DNA of 64,000 nucleotides from Flaccisagitta enflata. Lineage: Eukaryota; Chaetognatha; Sagittoidea; Aphragmophora. Positions within the stretch are counted from its first letter, which is position 1, and the number at the start of each line of letters is the position of its first letter. The notes below the pieces were generated by a model. It was not told the DNA's origin. It ran no database searches and was given only the letters and a program-made list of their open reading frames with translations. Positions 27,630 through 38,908 of this stretch are shown here, piece by piece. The translations under genes and the position numbers were made by a program. The DNA is taken from positions 76,570,001 to 76,634,000 of the forward strand of contig OZ231126.1 of NCBI GenBank assembly GCA_965153355.1, written 5' to 3'.

Positions 27630-28365
27630 GAAACAAATGACCCGAGACAAGGGCTATTTTTTGCTAAAAACCATCGATATTTTTTAATCCTTAAAAAATC
27701 ATTGCACCTAAAGTATAAGATGCACAAGATTGGGGTTAGAACCGTTTGAAAGATTATTTTAAGTAGTTTCTTCACCTGAAATTTTGTAATATTTGAAGCA
27801 GAGGCTGAGGAGACATAAAAAAAACAATTGTCAAAATTTATGGGAAATAAACATGAAATTTCTTAAACGTCATCATATCAACTCATTGTACACAAATGTA
27901 CATGAGGTATGAGCCAAACGCCTTTCATGGTTGTCAAGTATGACTAATTTGGGTCCTATAGCCATATGGCGAAGTTAGGCGACCTATAAATAAGTGTGTT
28001 TCTAAAAAAAAATGTGACGGACTCCCAAATAGACTGAAAATTAACCATCTAGAATTTTTCAATCTTTAAAAAATCATTGCACCTAAAGTATTTGTTGCAC
28101 AAGATTGGGATTGAAGCCGTTTGAAAGATAATTTCAAGTAGTTTTTCACCTAAAATTTCGTAAGATTTGAAGCAGAGGCTGAGGAGATACAAAAAAAACA
28201 ATCGTCAAAATTCATGGGAAATAAACATGAAATTTCTCAAAGGTCATCATATAAACACAGTGTACACAAATGTACATGAGGTATGAGCCAAACGCCTTTC
28301 ATGGTTGTCAAGTATGATTAATTTGGGCCCTATAGCCATATGGCAAAGTTAGGCGACACACGGCG
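27630..28365 (+). repeat. Tandem duplication, about 365-bp unit
   Basis: Two direct copies share AAAAAATCATTGCACCTAAA, GAAGCAGAGGCTGAGGAGA and GAGCCAAACGCCTTTCATGG at a spacing of about 365 bases. Confidence 0.7.
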
Positions 28366-28552
28366 AAACAATCGACGGACAAACGCAATTTTGAGTGTGC
28401 AGACCCGGGACTGGTCCAGAAGGGTCCCAGAGCATGTGGGTGGCACCAAACACCCGTTGTCAAATTATTCTAAAGGCAAAAAAATGATTACATGCCACCT
28501 AAGTAATCCTGCAAAAGTCCTATAATTAGATACCTCAATGTCGATCAGTCCG

Positions 28553-28637
28553 TCAGTATCTGTCTGTATATTTGTCCATATCTGTCTTTCAGTAACTGTG
28601 TGTCTGTCTGTCCGTCTGTCTGTGTCTGTGTGTGTGT

Positions 28638-28723
<86 letters not shown>

Positions 28724-28742
28724 AAATCTTTTCCTGCATGTT

Positions 28743-28774
<32 letters not shown>
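28553..28774 (+). repeat. CTGT/CT/TG compound microsatellite
   Basis: GTCTGTCTGTC units, then (TC)n to 28720, a 26-base spacer and (TG)n at 28747-28774. Confidence 0.9.
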
Positions 28775-28780
<6 letters not shown>

Positions 28781-28955
28781 GGCGTTGATGTAACTGCTTA
28801 GCTTTGAAAGCATTTGGGCCCATCAGTCAATTATCTTTTGATTTTAATTGTTGCCTGTTTACAACTCTCTTCGTCGGTTGGTTGGTCCATCTGTTGACCC
28901 ATCCATCTAGTCATCAGGCCATCAATAACACTCATTTTGGCAACTAAGAGCAATT

Positions 28956-29218
28956 TCTAGTCGCGTGCTCAATTCGACAACCCGTTTTGTCTGTCCGTCT
29001 GTCCTTTTTTCACTCAAACTTCTTTTTTTATTACTTGCAGTCATTTGGTATTTTAGGTCATTACGTGTCATTCTAAGTCATTTTGAGTCAAACTGTGTCA
29101 TATTAGTTCATTCTAAGTCAATAAAGCCATTTTATGTCATCTTATATCTTTTTAGTCATTCTATGTCATTTGAGTGATTCAACATCTAAAGTTCATTCTG
29201 TCCCGCACGCGACTTAAA
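28956..29218 (-). mobile_element. Family A element with 10-bp satellite insert
   Basis: Ends carry AGTCGCGTGC and its complement. The middle holds degenerate 10-bp units of the type AGTCATTCTA, the same unit as in the copy at 33250. Confidence 0.5.
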
Positions 29219-29317
29219 AGTTGGCTTTGTTAAATCCCTGCCCCTGTCCAAATGCTTGATTACTGATTAGCCTATCATGTCAATGCGCAAGACAAGGGAA
29301 GACATTCATCCCTCATA

Positions 29318-29710
29318 TTTTTAGTCGCGTGCATGCGACTCTACAACCTGCTTTGTCCGTCCATCCGTCGGTCGGTCGGTCGGTCGGTCGGTTGGTCCCC
29401 ATTTTACTTTTTTTACAATTTTATTTTTTTGACCTCACTGCTTCTGCCTAAATGGTGTAGTGACCTCAAATATGGCCCCTGCCCACCTGCACGCGACTTT
29501 GGTAGCCGTGTATCTGGCCTTGTTAGTCTACACCCTGTTTTGTTGGTCTGTCCGTCCATCCGTCGGTCTATCCATCAGTCCGTCACACTACTTTTTCTTT
29601 GGTTTTTGCCGTCTTTGGCCTCACTGCTTCTGTCAAAATGATCAAGTGACCTCAAAAACAGCCCCTGCCCACCCCCACGCGACTGGGGTTGCCATGTATC
29701 CAGCCTACTT
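29318..29710 (-). mobile_element. Two abutting family A elements, AGTCGCGTGC subfamily
   Basis: In reverse, the complete copy occupies 29523-29318 (arms AGTCGCGTGC and GCATGCGACT-type hairpin). A second copy without its terminal hairpin is joined head to tail at 29524-29710. Both contain TTTGAGGTCACTNNANCATTT-type blocks shared with 39.6, 43.9 and 45.8 kb. Confidence 0.65.
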
Positions 29711-29877
29711 AACTAAATTCTTGCCTCCATACATCATACAAAAACTTTCTTTACCAAAATTAGAAATCCAAGTTAAAATTCAATACTTCAAAACTGCCAT
29801 TACCACGTTTGCCAAAAAAAGAAAAAAAAAACGGATTAGATTGATAGGTATGACAGACATTGTGCTTTGAACCTTCT

Positions 29878-29962
29878 TTTTAGTCGCGGACACGGAACTC
29901 TACAGCTTGCTGTGTTGGTTTGTTGGTCAGTTAGTTGTTTGATATATCCGTCGGTGATAAAC

Positions 29963-29997
<35 letters not shown>

Positions 29998-30125
29998 ATT
30001 CCGCTTCTGCTAACTGAAATAAGAATAACAGGGACGGATACACGGCTATCCTAGTCGCGTGCGGGTGGGCAGGGGTCACTGGGGCATTTAAGCAGGAACA
30101 GTGAGCTCAAAGAGCTCAAAAACGC
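29878..30125. mobile_element. Two family A halves in opposite directions
   Basis: 29878-30010 is a minus-strand 3' half ending in a long T tract. 30027-30125 is a plus-strand 5' half (GGATACACGGCTATCCTAGT, AGTCGCGTGCGGGTGGGCAG). Confidence 0.45.
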
Positions 30126-30247
30126 CAAGATAGTGATTTGTTGGATACAACAACAACAACAACAACAATAACAAATAAATAACAATGTAATAAAACAATA
30201 ATAACAATAACAATAACAATAAAAAACAACAACATCAACAGCAAAAA

Positions 30248-30748
30248 TTGCAAAAATTGCAAAAATTGCAAAAATTGTCAAATCCCGCTCAATCATCCCT
30301 CCCCCCACCGGTGCCGACCCCCAAACCTCCCCAGCATCGTCAGGCAGGCCGTGGATCTGGCCGTGGGAATGGACGCGGCCGTGGAGGCTGGCGCCGCGAC
30401 CACAGCGGGTTCCGGCAAAACCAGTCTCTGGACGAGGAAGATTTGTCGCGGCGCTACAGGGATGCGACCCCGTTCCTCCCTAATGCGTCGTTTTCGTCGC
30501 CCTCGACCAGCCTGGAGGATTTTTTTCGAGGCGTTGTCCTCCTCGGGCAGACAGCGGCATCGGCGGCGATGGCGCCTGTCGCTACTTCGTCGCCATCAGC
30601 GTCTCGCCCTCGACACCATGGGCGCGGTGGGCAGCGTCAGGAGCATCAGCAGCAGCAGCGTCAGCAACGTCCTCCTGCTGCTGATCAAGACGCGCAGCGC
30701 GCCCCGCAGCCTCAGGGACAGCGTGGCGCGGCGCCTTCGCGTCGCTAG
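30248..30748 (+). CDS. GC-rich ORF, RGG/Gln-rich, identity unknown
   Basis: This GC-rich island contrasts with AT-rich flanks. The frame reads PTPKPPQHRQ, a Gly-Arg run (GRGSGRGNGRGRGGWRR), a mixed stretch (SLDEEDLSRRYRDATPF, STSLEDFFRGVVLLGQ) and a Gln/Pro-rich end to a stop at 30748. A pyrimidine-rich acceptor (CCTCCCCAG) at 30334 may be the true exon start, since the first residues are a LQK simple repeat. The second frame is open too (30351-30800), so frame choice is uncertain. It could be an RNA-binding RGG protein exon or the basic end of a retroelement gag-like ORF. Confidence 0.3.
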   Translation: MQKLQKLQKLSNPAQSSLPPPVPTPKPPQHRQAGRGSGRGNGRGRGGWRRDHSGFRQNQSLDEEDLSRRYRDATPFLPNASFSSPSTSLEDFFRGVVLLGQTAASAAMAPVATSSPSASRPRHHGRGGQRQEHQQQQRQQRPPAADQDAQRAPQPQGQRGAAPSRR

Positions 30749-31008
30749 GCATTCGGCGTTTAGCGCCGCCCTTCACCGTCGTTCATCCCGTGTCGAGTGA
30801 CTCCAGTCATGGTTCTTCTCTATTTTTGAGGCGGGACGGTGTGACTGGGTTGGAATGGGGATTCCAGCGGGGGGACTGTGGAATATCGTTGATATTTTGG
30901 CAATTTGGTGCCTTTGTACCGCGATCTATTTCATTGTCTTCTCGTTGGCGTTGCTATTTACCTGCTTGTGATGATATATTTGATTATCTGGATGCATTCT
31001 TTCTTTCA

Positions 31009-31076
31009 GTTAATCAGTGTATTTTAACAAGCAATTCAACCTGGAAGCACTTTGGGGATTACAGTGGAACCTGTGG
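31009..31076 (+). CDS. Short candidate exon, possibly thrombospondin type 1-like
   Basis: The acceptor TTCTTTCTTTCAG and a perfect GTGAGT donor bound a 68-base exon reading NQCILTSNSTWKHFGDYSGTCG. Two Cys and the W-x-x-F-G-x-Y-S-x-x-C-G spacing recall the start of a TSP1 repeat, but it is too short to assign firmly. No partner exon was identified nearby. Exon edges are approximate. Confidence 0.3.
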
Positions 31077-31881
31077 TGAGTGTACTTGGCTGCATTTGTT
31101 GACAATTGCTTGAATTGATTGAGGTAGTTATGATGATGCACTAGCTAGTTAGAAGTAGGTATTAACCAATTTTCCCCCCCCCTTTCTCTTTTGTTTCTTC
31201 TTCTTCTTTCTCTTTCTGTATATAATTAGTTTAAATACACTTTCTTACCTAGTGATTTAGAGATAACATCCACAGACTGACGATGGGATTAGCGCCACCG
31301 GAAGTGACGTTATCAACGTGATTGGCGTAGCGATGGCGTTATCATACCAGAAGTGGCGTCTTCAATTGGAAGTGGCGTGGACGGCAAGATCCTAACGACG
31401 GTACGAGACAGTATTTTCTACGGTTCTATACAATGGGTATAGCTCCAAGGGTTCTTGAGATATGGGCATTTTTGAAAATTTGACAAATTGATTTTTTCCC
31501 CTTCCATCTTGACCGTCGTTAAGAATAAATTAACCAAGAAAATTGTCTGATGAGTGTATCAATTCTGTTCACGCTTCAGGACTGACAAAATGTAAAATTT
31601 TATTATGACCAAACGTCTGGCAGTTAAGACTTCAAATTATCAGGGTAGAATAAAAATTTCACGCTCTTTCACATGGTGTGGTCAGATTTCATGTAAAATG
31701 TGTCATTTTCACACCATAGTGGCATATCTTAAGAGTAAGGTATGCGTAAGGAATAAGTTTGGGGTCTTCGCGAATTGATTCGCTCCAAGGAAAAAGCGAT
31801 TTCTCTGCTTAGGATCAGCCCAACAACATGGTAATTGTGGGAAATGCCCCTCAGGTTGTTGTCCATCGAATGGCAAAGAAA

Positions 31882-32015
31882 CAAGGCCAAATAGGCCAAT
31901 AAGGTGCGACATGTGGATCGTCGAACAAATGCATTACCCCACAGACAGACCAACCGACCGACCAACCGACCATCGGACACAGCCAGTTATAGAGGTGCTT
32001 TGTCACACCTAAAAA
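31882..32015 (+). mobile_element. Family A element, AGGTGCGACA subfamily, complete
   Basis: Start ACAAGGCCAAATAGGCC (GGCC hairpin kept with another loop), 5' arm AGGTGCGACA, array GACCAACCGACC, end TTATAGAGGTGCTTTGTCACACCTAAAAA. The arm sequence is unlike the AGTTGCGGAC type but the two ends still pair. Confidence 0.72.
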
Positions 32016-32085
32016 TGCTTAATGTTCAAGCAAAATGAGCTTTAAAAAGATAAATATCATAATGTTCAGCTTTGAGAGAAAATAG

Positions 32086-32680
32086 TCGCAAAAGCGTTAG
32101 ATGGTCAGCGGTACCCGTTGCCCCTATGTGACTGTATGGTGTAAGGTGGTTAGAGGGGCAGCGGCCCCGAAGGAGCCGATGACTTATGCTGTTTTTATTT
32201 GGGCCTCAAGGATGGAATTAGGGCATGGAGGCTGGAATAGGGGCCTTGAGGCTTGGATTAGGGCCTTGAGGCTGGGATTTGAGCTTCGAGGCTAAGATTT
32301 GAGCTTCAATGCTGGGATTTGAGCTTTGAGGTTGGGATTTGAGCTTAGGGGCAGGGATTTGAGCTTGGAAGCTGGTATTTGAGCTTTGAGGCTAGAATTT
32401 GAGCTTTAAGGCTGGGATTTGTGCCTTGAGACTGGGATTTGAGTATAAGGGCTGGGATTTGAGCCCCGAGGCTGGGATTTTAGCCTGGAGACTGAGATTC
32501 GAGCCTCAAGGCTGGGATTTGAGCTTCAAAGCGGGGATTTGAGCCTTGAAGATAGGATTTGGGTCTCGAGACTAGGTTTTGGGTCTTGAGGGGGGGGGAC
32601 GGAGAAGGAGAAGGAGGAGAAGAAGAAGAAGGAGAAATTTCCCCTATGTGTGAAAGCATAGGTCATCGGCCCAAAAAGCA
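32086..32680 (+). mobile_element. Family B element with about 17-unit array
   Basis: Starts GTCGCAAAAGCGTTAGATGG. Left arm GGGGCAGCGGCCCCGAAGG with GCCGATGACTTATGC, array of GAGGCTGGGATTTGAGCCT-type units, right end GTGAAAGCATAGGTCATCGG; truncated before the last CCGCTGCCC. Confidence 0.68.
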
Positions 32681-32782
32681 AAAATATCGAGGAGGGGTGA
32701 ATTTGATTTTTTTGTAATTTGTTGAATTTTTTTGTGGGATTGATAATGATCAATGAAAACTCATGATATCATACGACAAGAC

Positions 32783-32942
32783 ATTTTTTGATTGGTTTTG
32801 CTTGCTATTTTCTACTGGAGACAGAATGGAGACAAGCCAAAAAGGGCCCTTTGACCAGATTTTAGACCCCCTAGAGGTAGAGAGAGTCACAAAAAATGGT
32901 TTGAAATTTTGCACTAGGTGGTTATGAATGTCTTTGAACCAT
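32783..32942 (+). repeat. Interspersed repeat E, copy 2
   Basis: Same ordered blocks as 19726-19885, same orientation. Confidence 0.5.
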
Positions 32943-33249
32943 TTCATTTATTTGCAATGATGTATCTGAAGCTTGGGCTAACATAGATTGGCAGAAAGTC
33001 GGGCCCTCAAGCTAGCTGCGGAACCGTGACATTCGCCTAAAGTGGAAATAGTCGATGGTCTGCGCCTCCAGGAAAACAGTTACGATCGGCGGGAATACAG
33101 GTCTAACATCTATCGCCGAAGGTAATGTTTTCTTTAAAATGCCCCTCCCCCTCCGTTCGCGTGACAGGGCAGAGACGCTTATGTAAAAGTTCATTACGAA
33201 ACATGGGCAGGGGCAGTAAGACCAAGAATCGTAAAAACGCACAAAAAAA

Positions 33250-33622
33250 ACAAGGCCAACACCTATAAGTCGCGTGCGAGACTTACAGACAAAGAATGAC
33301 TTAGAATGACTTAGAATGACTTTCAATGACTTAGACTGACCTAAAATGACCAAAATTGTCTTAAAATGAATAAAAAACCTAATTACCAAAAATGACTTAA
33401 AATAACTTAAAATGACTTAAAATGACTTAAAGTGACTTAGAATGACTCAAAATGACTTAGAATAACTATAAATGACTTAAAATGACTTAAAATGACCTAA
33501 GATTTGACATTATAGTAAAAAAAAGTAAAGTGTGACGGACGGACGGACCGACGGACCGACGGACGGACGGACGGACGGACCGACAAAGCGGGTTGTAGAG
33601 TCGCGTGCACGCGACTAAAAAA
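33250..33622 (+). mobile_element. Family A element with about 22 copies of a 10-bp unit
   Basis: Arms AGTCGCGTGC and GCACGCGACT. Between them lie roughly 220 bases of AATGACTTAA units, then the GACGGACC array. It is the clearest case of a foreign tandem unit occupying the middle of the element. Confidence 0.65.
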
Positions 33623-34159
33623 AAACTGTGATGTCGACGAAACGAGGAATGGACCGACGAAAGTGCAACGCGACCAGAAACCTAAATTGGGACATTTTTA
33701 ACGAGGCAGAAAACCTTCTCAAAATCAAAGAAAACCAAACGCAGTGAAACGCCAAAGGAAAATGTGATGAATGTCACCATAAGTGTAGCCGTTGTGTGCA
33801 CTGTGCAGTGACTGCAGTCCGTTGCGGTGTGCGTTTTAGCTCAGTGTGACTGTCTGTTGATGAATCTCCTCTACACTAAAGTGAATAGGAATTTGAATAT
33901 TGTACAATTGCGCCTTGGTAAAGCTCATCGTCGTAATTGTTACAGGCGAATCGGTTTATGCTCAGTGAGATAAAAAGTAATCCGGTATTAACGACAGCGT
34001 CGCGCGCGTCTTAGCTATCATACCGTTGCTTCGTTTCTCTTATTACTAATCTCCATCTTCTTACTTTTTTGACCGCTGACAACGATCATAGTGGCAACTG
34101 ATGAGAAACAGCACGAAACAAGAAGAAGAGGAGTATGATGGCAAGAAAAGTAAGGACAT

Positions 34160-34370
34160 GAGAGGTGAGCATAAAAAAAAAAAAAAAGAAAGAAAAAGAA
34201 AAAAGAAAAGAAAAGAAAGAAGAAAACAGAATGAAAAGAGAGCAAATAGGAGGGAAGAAAAGAAAAAAAGGGAAAAGAAAAAATGAAGACGATAAGAAGG
34301 AAAAGAGATCGAAAAGAAGGAAAGAAAAGCGAAAAGAGTGGGGAAAAGAGAAAGAAAGAAAAGAGGACAA
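34160..34370 (+). repeat. AG-rich polypurine stretch
   Basis: About 210 bases almost wholly purine (AAAAGAAAAG, AGAAGGAAAG), open in more than one frame for composition reasons only. Confidence 0.8.
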
Positions 34371-34520
34371 AGAGAAGAGTGGACGCGGAGTAAGCGTTGA
34401 TTGTCGATGTGCAACCAAAATCTTCGTTAATCCGCGATTCGTCATTCGAGCGACATCAAGATGGCGTTTATTATTCCGGTATTTTTCCGATCAACTTTCC
34501 CTCTTTCCCTCTTTCCCACG

Positions 34521-35176
34521 CTCTCTCCTTTGGCCTCATCGTCCCTTCCCCACCCTCTTTCCTTTGGCCTCATCGTCCCTTCCCCACCCTCTTTCCTTTG
34601 GCCTCGTCCTCCCTTTCCCGCCCTCTTTCCTTTGGCCTCATCGTCCCTTCCCCACCCTCTTTCCTTTGGCCTCATCCTCCTTTCCCCACCCTCTTTCCTT
34701 TGGCCTCATCATCCCTTCCCCACCCTCTTTCCTTTGGCCTCATCGTCCCTTCCCCACCCTCTTTCCTTTGGCCTCGTCCTCCCTTTCCCACGCTCTTTCC
34801 TTTGGCCTCGTCCTCCCTTTCCCACCCTCTTTCCTTTGGCCTCATCGTCCCTTCCCCACCCTCTTTCCTTTGGCCTCATCCTCCTTTCCCCACCCTCTTT
34901 CCTTTGGCCTCATCATCCCTTCCCCACCCTCTTTCCTTTGGCCTCATCGTCCCTTCCCCACCCTCTTTCCTTTGGCCTCATCGTCCCTTCCCCACCCTCT
35001 TTCCTTTGGCCTCGTCCTCCCTTTCCCACCCTCTTTCCATTGGCCTCATCGTCCCTTCCCCACCCTCTTTACTTTGGCCTCATCGTCCCTTCCCCACCCT
35101 CTTTCCTTTGGCCTCATCGTCCCTGACCCACCCTCTTTCCTTTGGCCTCATCGTCCCTGACCCACCCTCTTTCCTT
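34521..35176 (+). repeat. 34-bp minisatellite, about 19 units with higher-order pattern
   Basis: Units of the type CTTTGGCCTCATCGTCCC plus TTCCCCACCCTCTTTC repeat every 34 bases. Because 34 is not a multiple of 3 and the unit lacks stops, all three forward frames are open. Variant units recur in a fixed order at a spacing of six units. Confidence 0.85.
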
Positions 35177-36655
35177 TATCTTCACTTCCCTTACTTTCTT
35201 TGGCTTAGATCTTTTTTCTGTCGCTCCCTATCCCAATCCTCGTCCCTCCTCCCTCCTCATTTCGTCAACCTTCACTCACCTATGATTGCTCCCCCCCTCT
35301 CCCTCGTCCCTACCTTCTCCTCATTGCATCAATTGGGCGCTTCACATAGCAAAAGTTTGGAATTTTTCCTCGTCCTGCTTACCCAAGATGAAGGGACCGT
35401 TTTTCTTTTTCCCAAAACAGTCTATTTTCCTTTTTTTTTAGCAGCCTTCTATTATGTCCTAATTTGCATAATGCTGTTGGAGATACTGTCAGGCTTCAGT
35501 TTGTTCGTAATACCATGAACCTCTATCTGTACACATTTAAGCCATTCATCTGTGTAACAGACAACACTCACAACATTTTCGTCTTTGTCTTGTTGATGAT
35601 TTTTGTTTAATAGGTGATTTTTAAGGGCAATTGTTAGTCACCTTAGCAACGTAAGAGCATGGGGAAATTTGCTTCCCCACTGAACTCCATGGGAAACTTG
35701 AAGTGCAAAAAAAAAAACAGAAGACGAATGTTTTTTGAAAAAAGGAAAACGGTCATGATTCTTTTCACTCTGTATTGGGTTAGCGGGACGAAGGGATATG
35801 TTGCAAAAACTGTATATATGAAGCAAGCAATTGCATCAACCTTCGCTCACTTACCGTTGCCCCCCCCTCCCTCTCACTCGAACGCCCTCTCTCCTCATTG
35901 CGTCCATTTTCACTTACTTAGCATGCCCCCCCCCCCTCGCTCTCCATCGTCCTACTCTCCTCATTGCTCCAATCTTCACTATCTTTGCTTTGCGCCCCCT
36001 CTCCCTCGTCCCTGCTCTTTACTTGGTATGTCCACCTTTACTGACTTTACTATCTTGGAAATAAAAATACGGACACCTAACCATGATTATAGCAGCTAAA
36101 CTTTCATATACAATAAAACAATGAAAGCAGATCCATTAACTATAACAAAAAATCTTCCATTCAAGACCAAGCAGAACTTGGTAGCTCAATCCGTTTCCAA
36201 ATGAGAGCGTTTTGAAAAAAAAACTGTCATTTTACCAAAATCTAATTTAGAGGTTTTCAGTTCATATCTTCAAAGGACAATCTACATTGAAATAGCTCTC
36301 AAATCTAAACGGATTGAGCAAAATCATTCTGCTTGATCTCAATAGATCACATTTCTGACAATTTTTTTGATTGTTGAAAAAATTGAGGACTGCAGTCAAT
36401 CATAATGCCCTGAAATCATCTAGTAATAACAGAAAACAAAACTGATCTTTTGATTTTTTTGTTGCTTTTTGAGAGGCAAAGGATACACAGATTCAAGATG
36501 AAAAATCAAAGACGAATCTCATAAAAAGTCAGAACAGAAGCTCTTGATAGATCAAAATACCATATAATGACTAAAAATTTAATGATTTGGGCATATACTT
36601 CATTCAGTGAGTGAAAAGGCCAACTTTTCTCCAGCAGTCCGTATATTTTTTCCAG

Positions 36656-36787
36656 GGTAGTACATTGCGTCTAGGCCTTCTAGCTTCTTGTTTTCCGTTT
36701 CCGTTCGAATTACAATCTCGGCCACGTTTGGTGATCAACGATTCTGCAACCCATCATGTCTACTTGTATCTCGTATTCACGTTGATG
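36656..36787 (+). CDS. Candidate exon, unknown protein
   Basis: The acceptor TATTTTTTCCAG and donor ATG|GTAACT bound an open stretch reading GSTLRLGLLASCFPFPFELQ, then RLVINDSATHHVYLYLVF. It ends in phase 0. A second possible exon follows at about 36901-36962 (CTCAACCAG acceptor; HGSISFTIFRNEASFKS), also phase 0. The alternating hydrophobic pattern suggests beta strands; I recognise no family. Confidence 0.35.
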
Positions 36788-37845
36788 GTAACTCCGGAAA
36801 TGCCATCTGTAAACGACAAGAGAATCATTCAAAATCCATGTTTCAGTCTCATTATCTTGATAAGTTATTCCCTTTAAAAACGCTTTTTTTTCTCAACCAG
36901 CACGGCAGTATTTCTTTTACAATCTTTAGAAACGAAGCTTCGTTTAAAAGTATCAATCACGCGAGGTTACTTCTTTCAAGTCTGGCCTTTCATCTCCTTC
37001 TTATATTCATGCCTTTTCTAATTTTCTCTGTGTGCCATGCGACAACTCCTACCCCCTTCTCCATTGCTCCTTTCTCCGTACTCGCGCATGATACCCCACC
37101 CCCTTTCCCACCCCCTCCCGCCGTTAATTTTAATTCATATGCTTAACAATGATTCTTCACCATTCCCTCACTGCTCTCACCGAATCATCCCTCTTCCCCA
37201 TTACATGTTTCTTTCCTCTTTTCGTCTTTCGCATCGGTCCCAGCTCTCTTTCCCCTTTCATTCCCCCTCTTCCCCCCCCCCCCCCGTCTACTGCTCTCCA
37301 CTTTCGTTTGTCGGTATCGAGAAGCGCAGCAACATCGACTATCTCTCCACTATTTGCCAATCTCATGGCCCCATTACAGCCGCGCTGGCGTGCCTTTTCG
37401 CTTAGCCATTAGGCGCTTCCAAGCCACCTTCTGTTTCATTGATATGGTAATAAATCTACTTTTGGATGAGCCCCATTTTCAATGAGCTTTTTTGCTCTTC
37501 TTTTTTCGTTCGGCCCCCCGCCGCCAGAGTGACAACGGGGAATTCCTCTTTTTTTCCTTCTGACCCGAACAAATGAACACGGGAACGAACCCGACGTCGC
37601 TCAATGTCTTTATTGGCAACGCAGAAAGAGAGAAGAGAGAAAGAAATGTGAGATAGAAAAAAAAAGAGACAGAAAAGGAGCAAAAGAGGATCAAGTAAAA
37701 AAAGAAAAAGCAAAAAAGGAAAAAAGAGTAGAGAGTGGGTTTCGATCGTGGAGAAAGTGTGTGTTGGGAGGATGTTCGATTAGAGAGACAAGTGGGGGAT
37801 GGTGAAAGGTTCGGACAACTTTTCTTCATTTTTTTTTCTCTGTTG

Positions 37846-37850
<5 letters not shown>

Positions 37851-37933
<83 letters not shown>
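37851..37933 (+). repeat. (AG)n microsatellite
   Basis: About 40 AG units. Confidence 0.93.
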
Positions 37934-37938
<5 letters not shown>

Positions 37939-38226
37939 CTTGCATGCAACTCACGTGAGCTTGTATGATAGGAATGCAAGCAGAAAACGGATGAACGTGA
38001 GAGAATATGAGAGATGAGAGGCCTCACTGTAAACTGAGTTTGACGCTAAGGAGAGGATAGAATTGACCGTAAAATCACGTGGCTATCACGTGGTTGGATC
38101 ATTCTCCCTCATTCACTGTCGTTCACTCTCCTTCATTCATCATTCACTTTCTTTCTATTTCAATCCCTTTCACTCCCGTTCACTCCCGTTCACTCCCGTT
38201 CATGACGGAGTCCTGATGAAATCTTT

Positions 38227-38346
38227 TTCTTCTTCTTCTTCTTCTTCTTCTTCTTCTTCTTCTTCTTCTTCTTCTTCTTCTTCTTCTTCTTCTTCTTCTT
38301 CTTCTTCTTCTTCTTCTTCTTCCTCCTCTTTTTCTTCTTCTTCTTT
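38227..38346 (+). repeat. (TTC)n microsatellite
   Basis: About 38 TTC units after a CACTCCCGTT 10-bp triplicate at 38170-38200. Confidence 0.93.
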
Positions 38347-38660
38347 CTCTTCTGAAGTTTGGATTGTCAGGTTCGGTAATTATTACAGAGTGCTATTGTT
38401 GTGAGCCATGGCTGCTGGCATGGCAATGGGTTCATCGACCAATGACAGAAGTCCTTCACCATTATGATTTCTAACTTAACATCCTATCTTGGTACTCAAT
38501 CTCAAGCAGAAAACTTCAAAAAATGGTTGTTTAAGATACATCTCCTTTTCTATCTATTATACATTCTTTGACGTATCATTTCTATTGAGTCCAAACAATC
38601 AATCTAATTATCAAACTATCAGCATATGGACGAAACAGATGTATACTAGCTCAGGCTAGC

Positions 38661-38700
38661 TTTACCGTGCTTTACCGTGCTTTACCGTGCTTTACCGTGT
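38661..38700 (+). repeat. 10-bp tandem repeat, four units
   Basis: CTTTACCGTG repeated exactly four times. Confidence 0.9.
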
Positions 38701-38908
38701 TTGAGCTGGGGGAAGTTAGCCTACCGAAACATTTTTTTAAACAAATTAATAAAATAATTGACTAACACGGGGGAGAAAAACAAAGCTTCGTTGTTTTTTG
38801 TTGTGTACGAATTAAACGCTTTATGGACCAAAACAGATATTGACAGGTAGCTTGATTTTGTTCCGCACACGCGGCTTAGTTGGTTGGGCTTTCTATAGAC
38901 TTAAACTT

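Noticed and set aside
33065-33122. Exon-like stretch VDGLRLQENSYDRREYRSN with donor GAAG|GTAATG
   Set aside because: No convincing acceptor; a stop lies just upstream in that frame and the family is unrecognised. Worth checking only with RNA data.
34165-35518. 331-, 373- and 221-residue ORFs
   Set aside because: They exist only because the 34-bp minisatellite and purine tract lack stops; three overlapping frames give the same peptide pattern.
37000-37400. Pro/Ser/His-rich ORFs at 37.0-37.4 kb
   Set aside because: Pyrimidine-rich noncoding sequence open in two frames, with no signal of coding selection.
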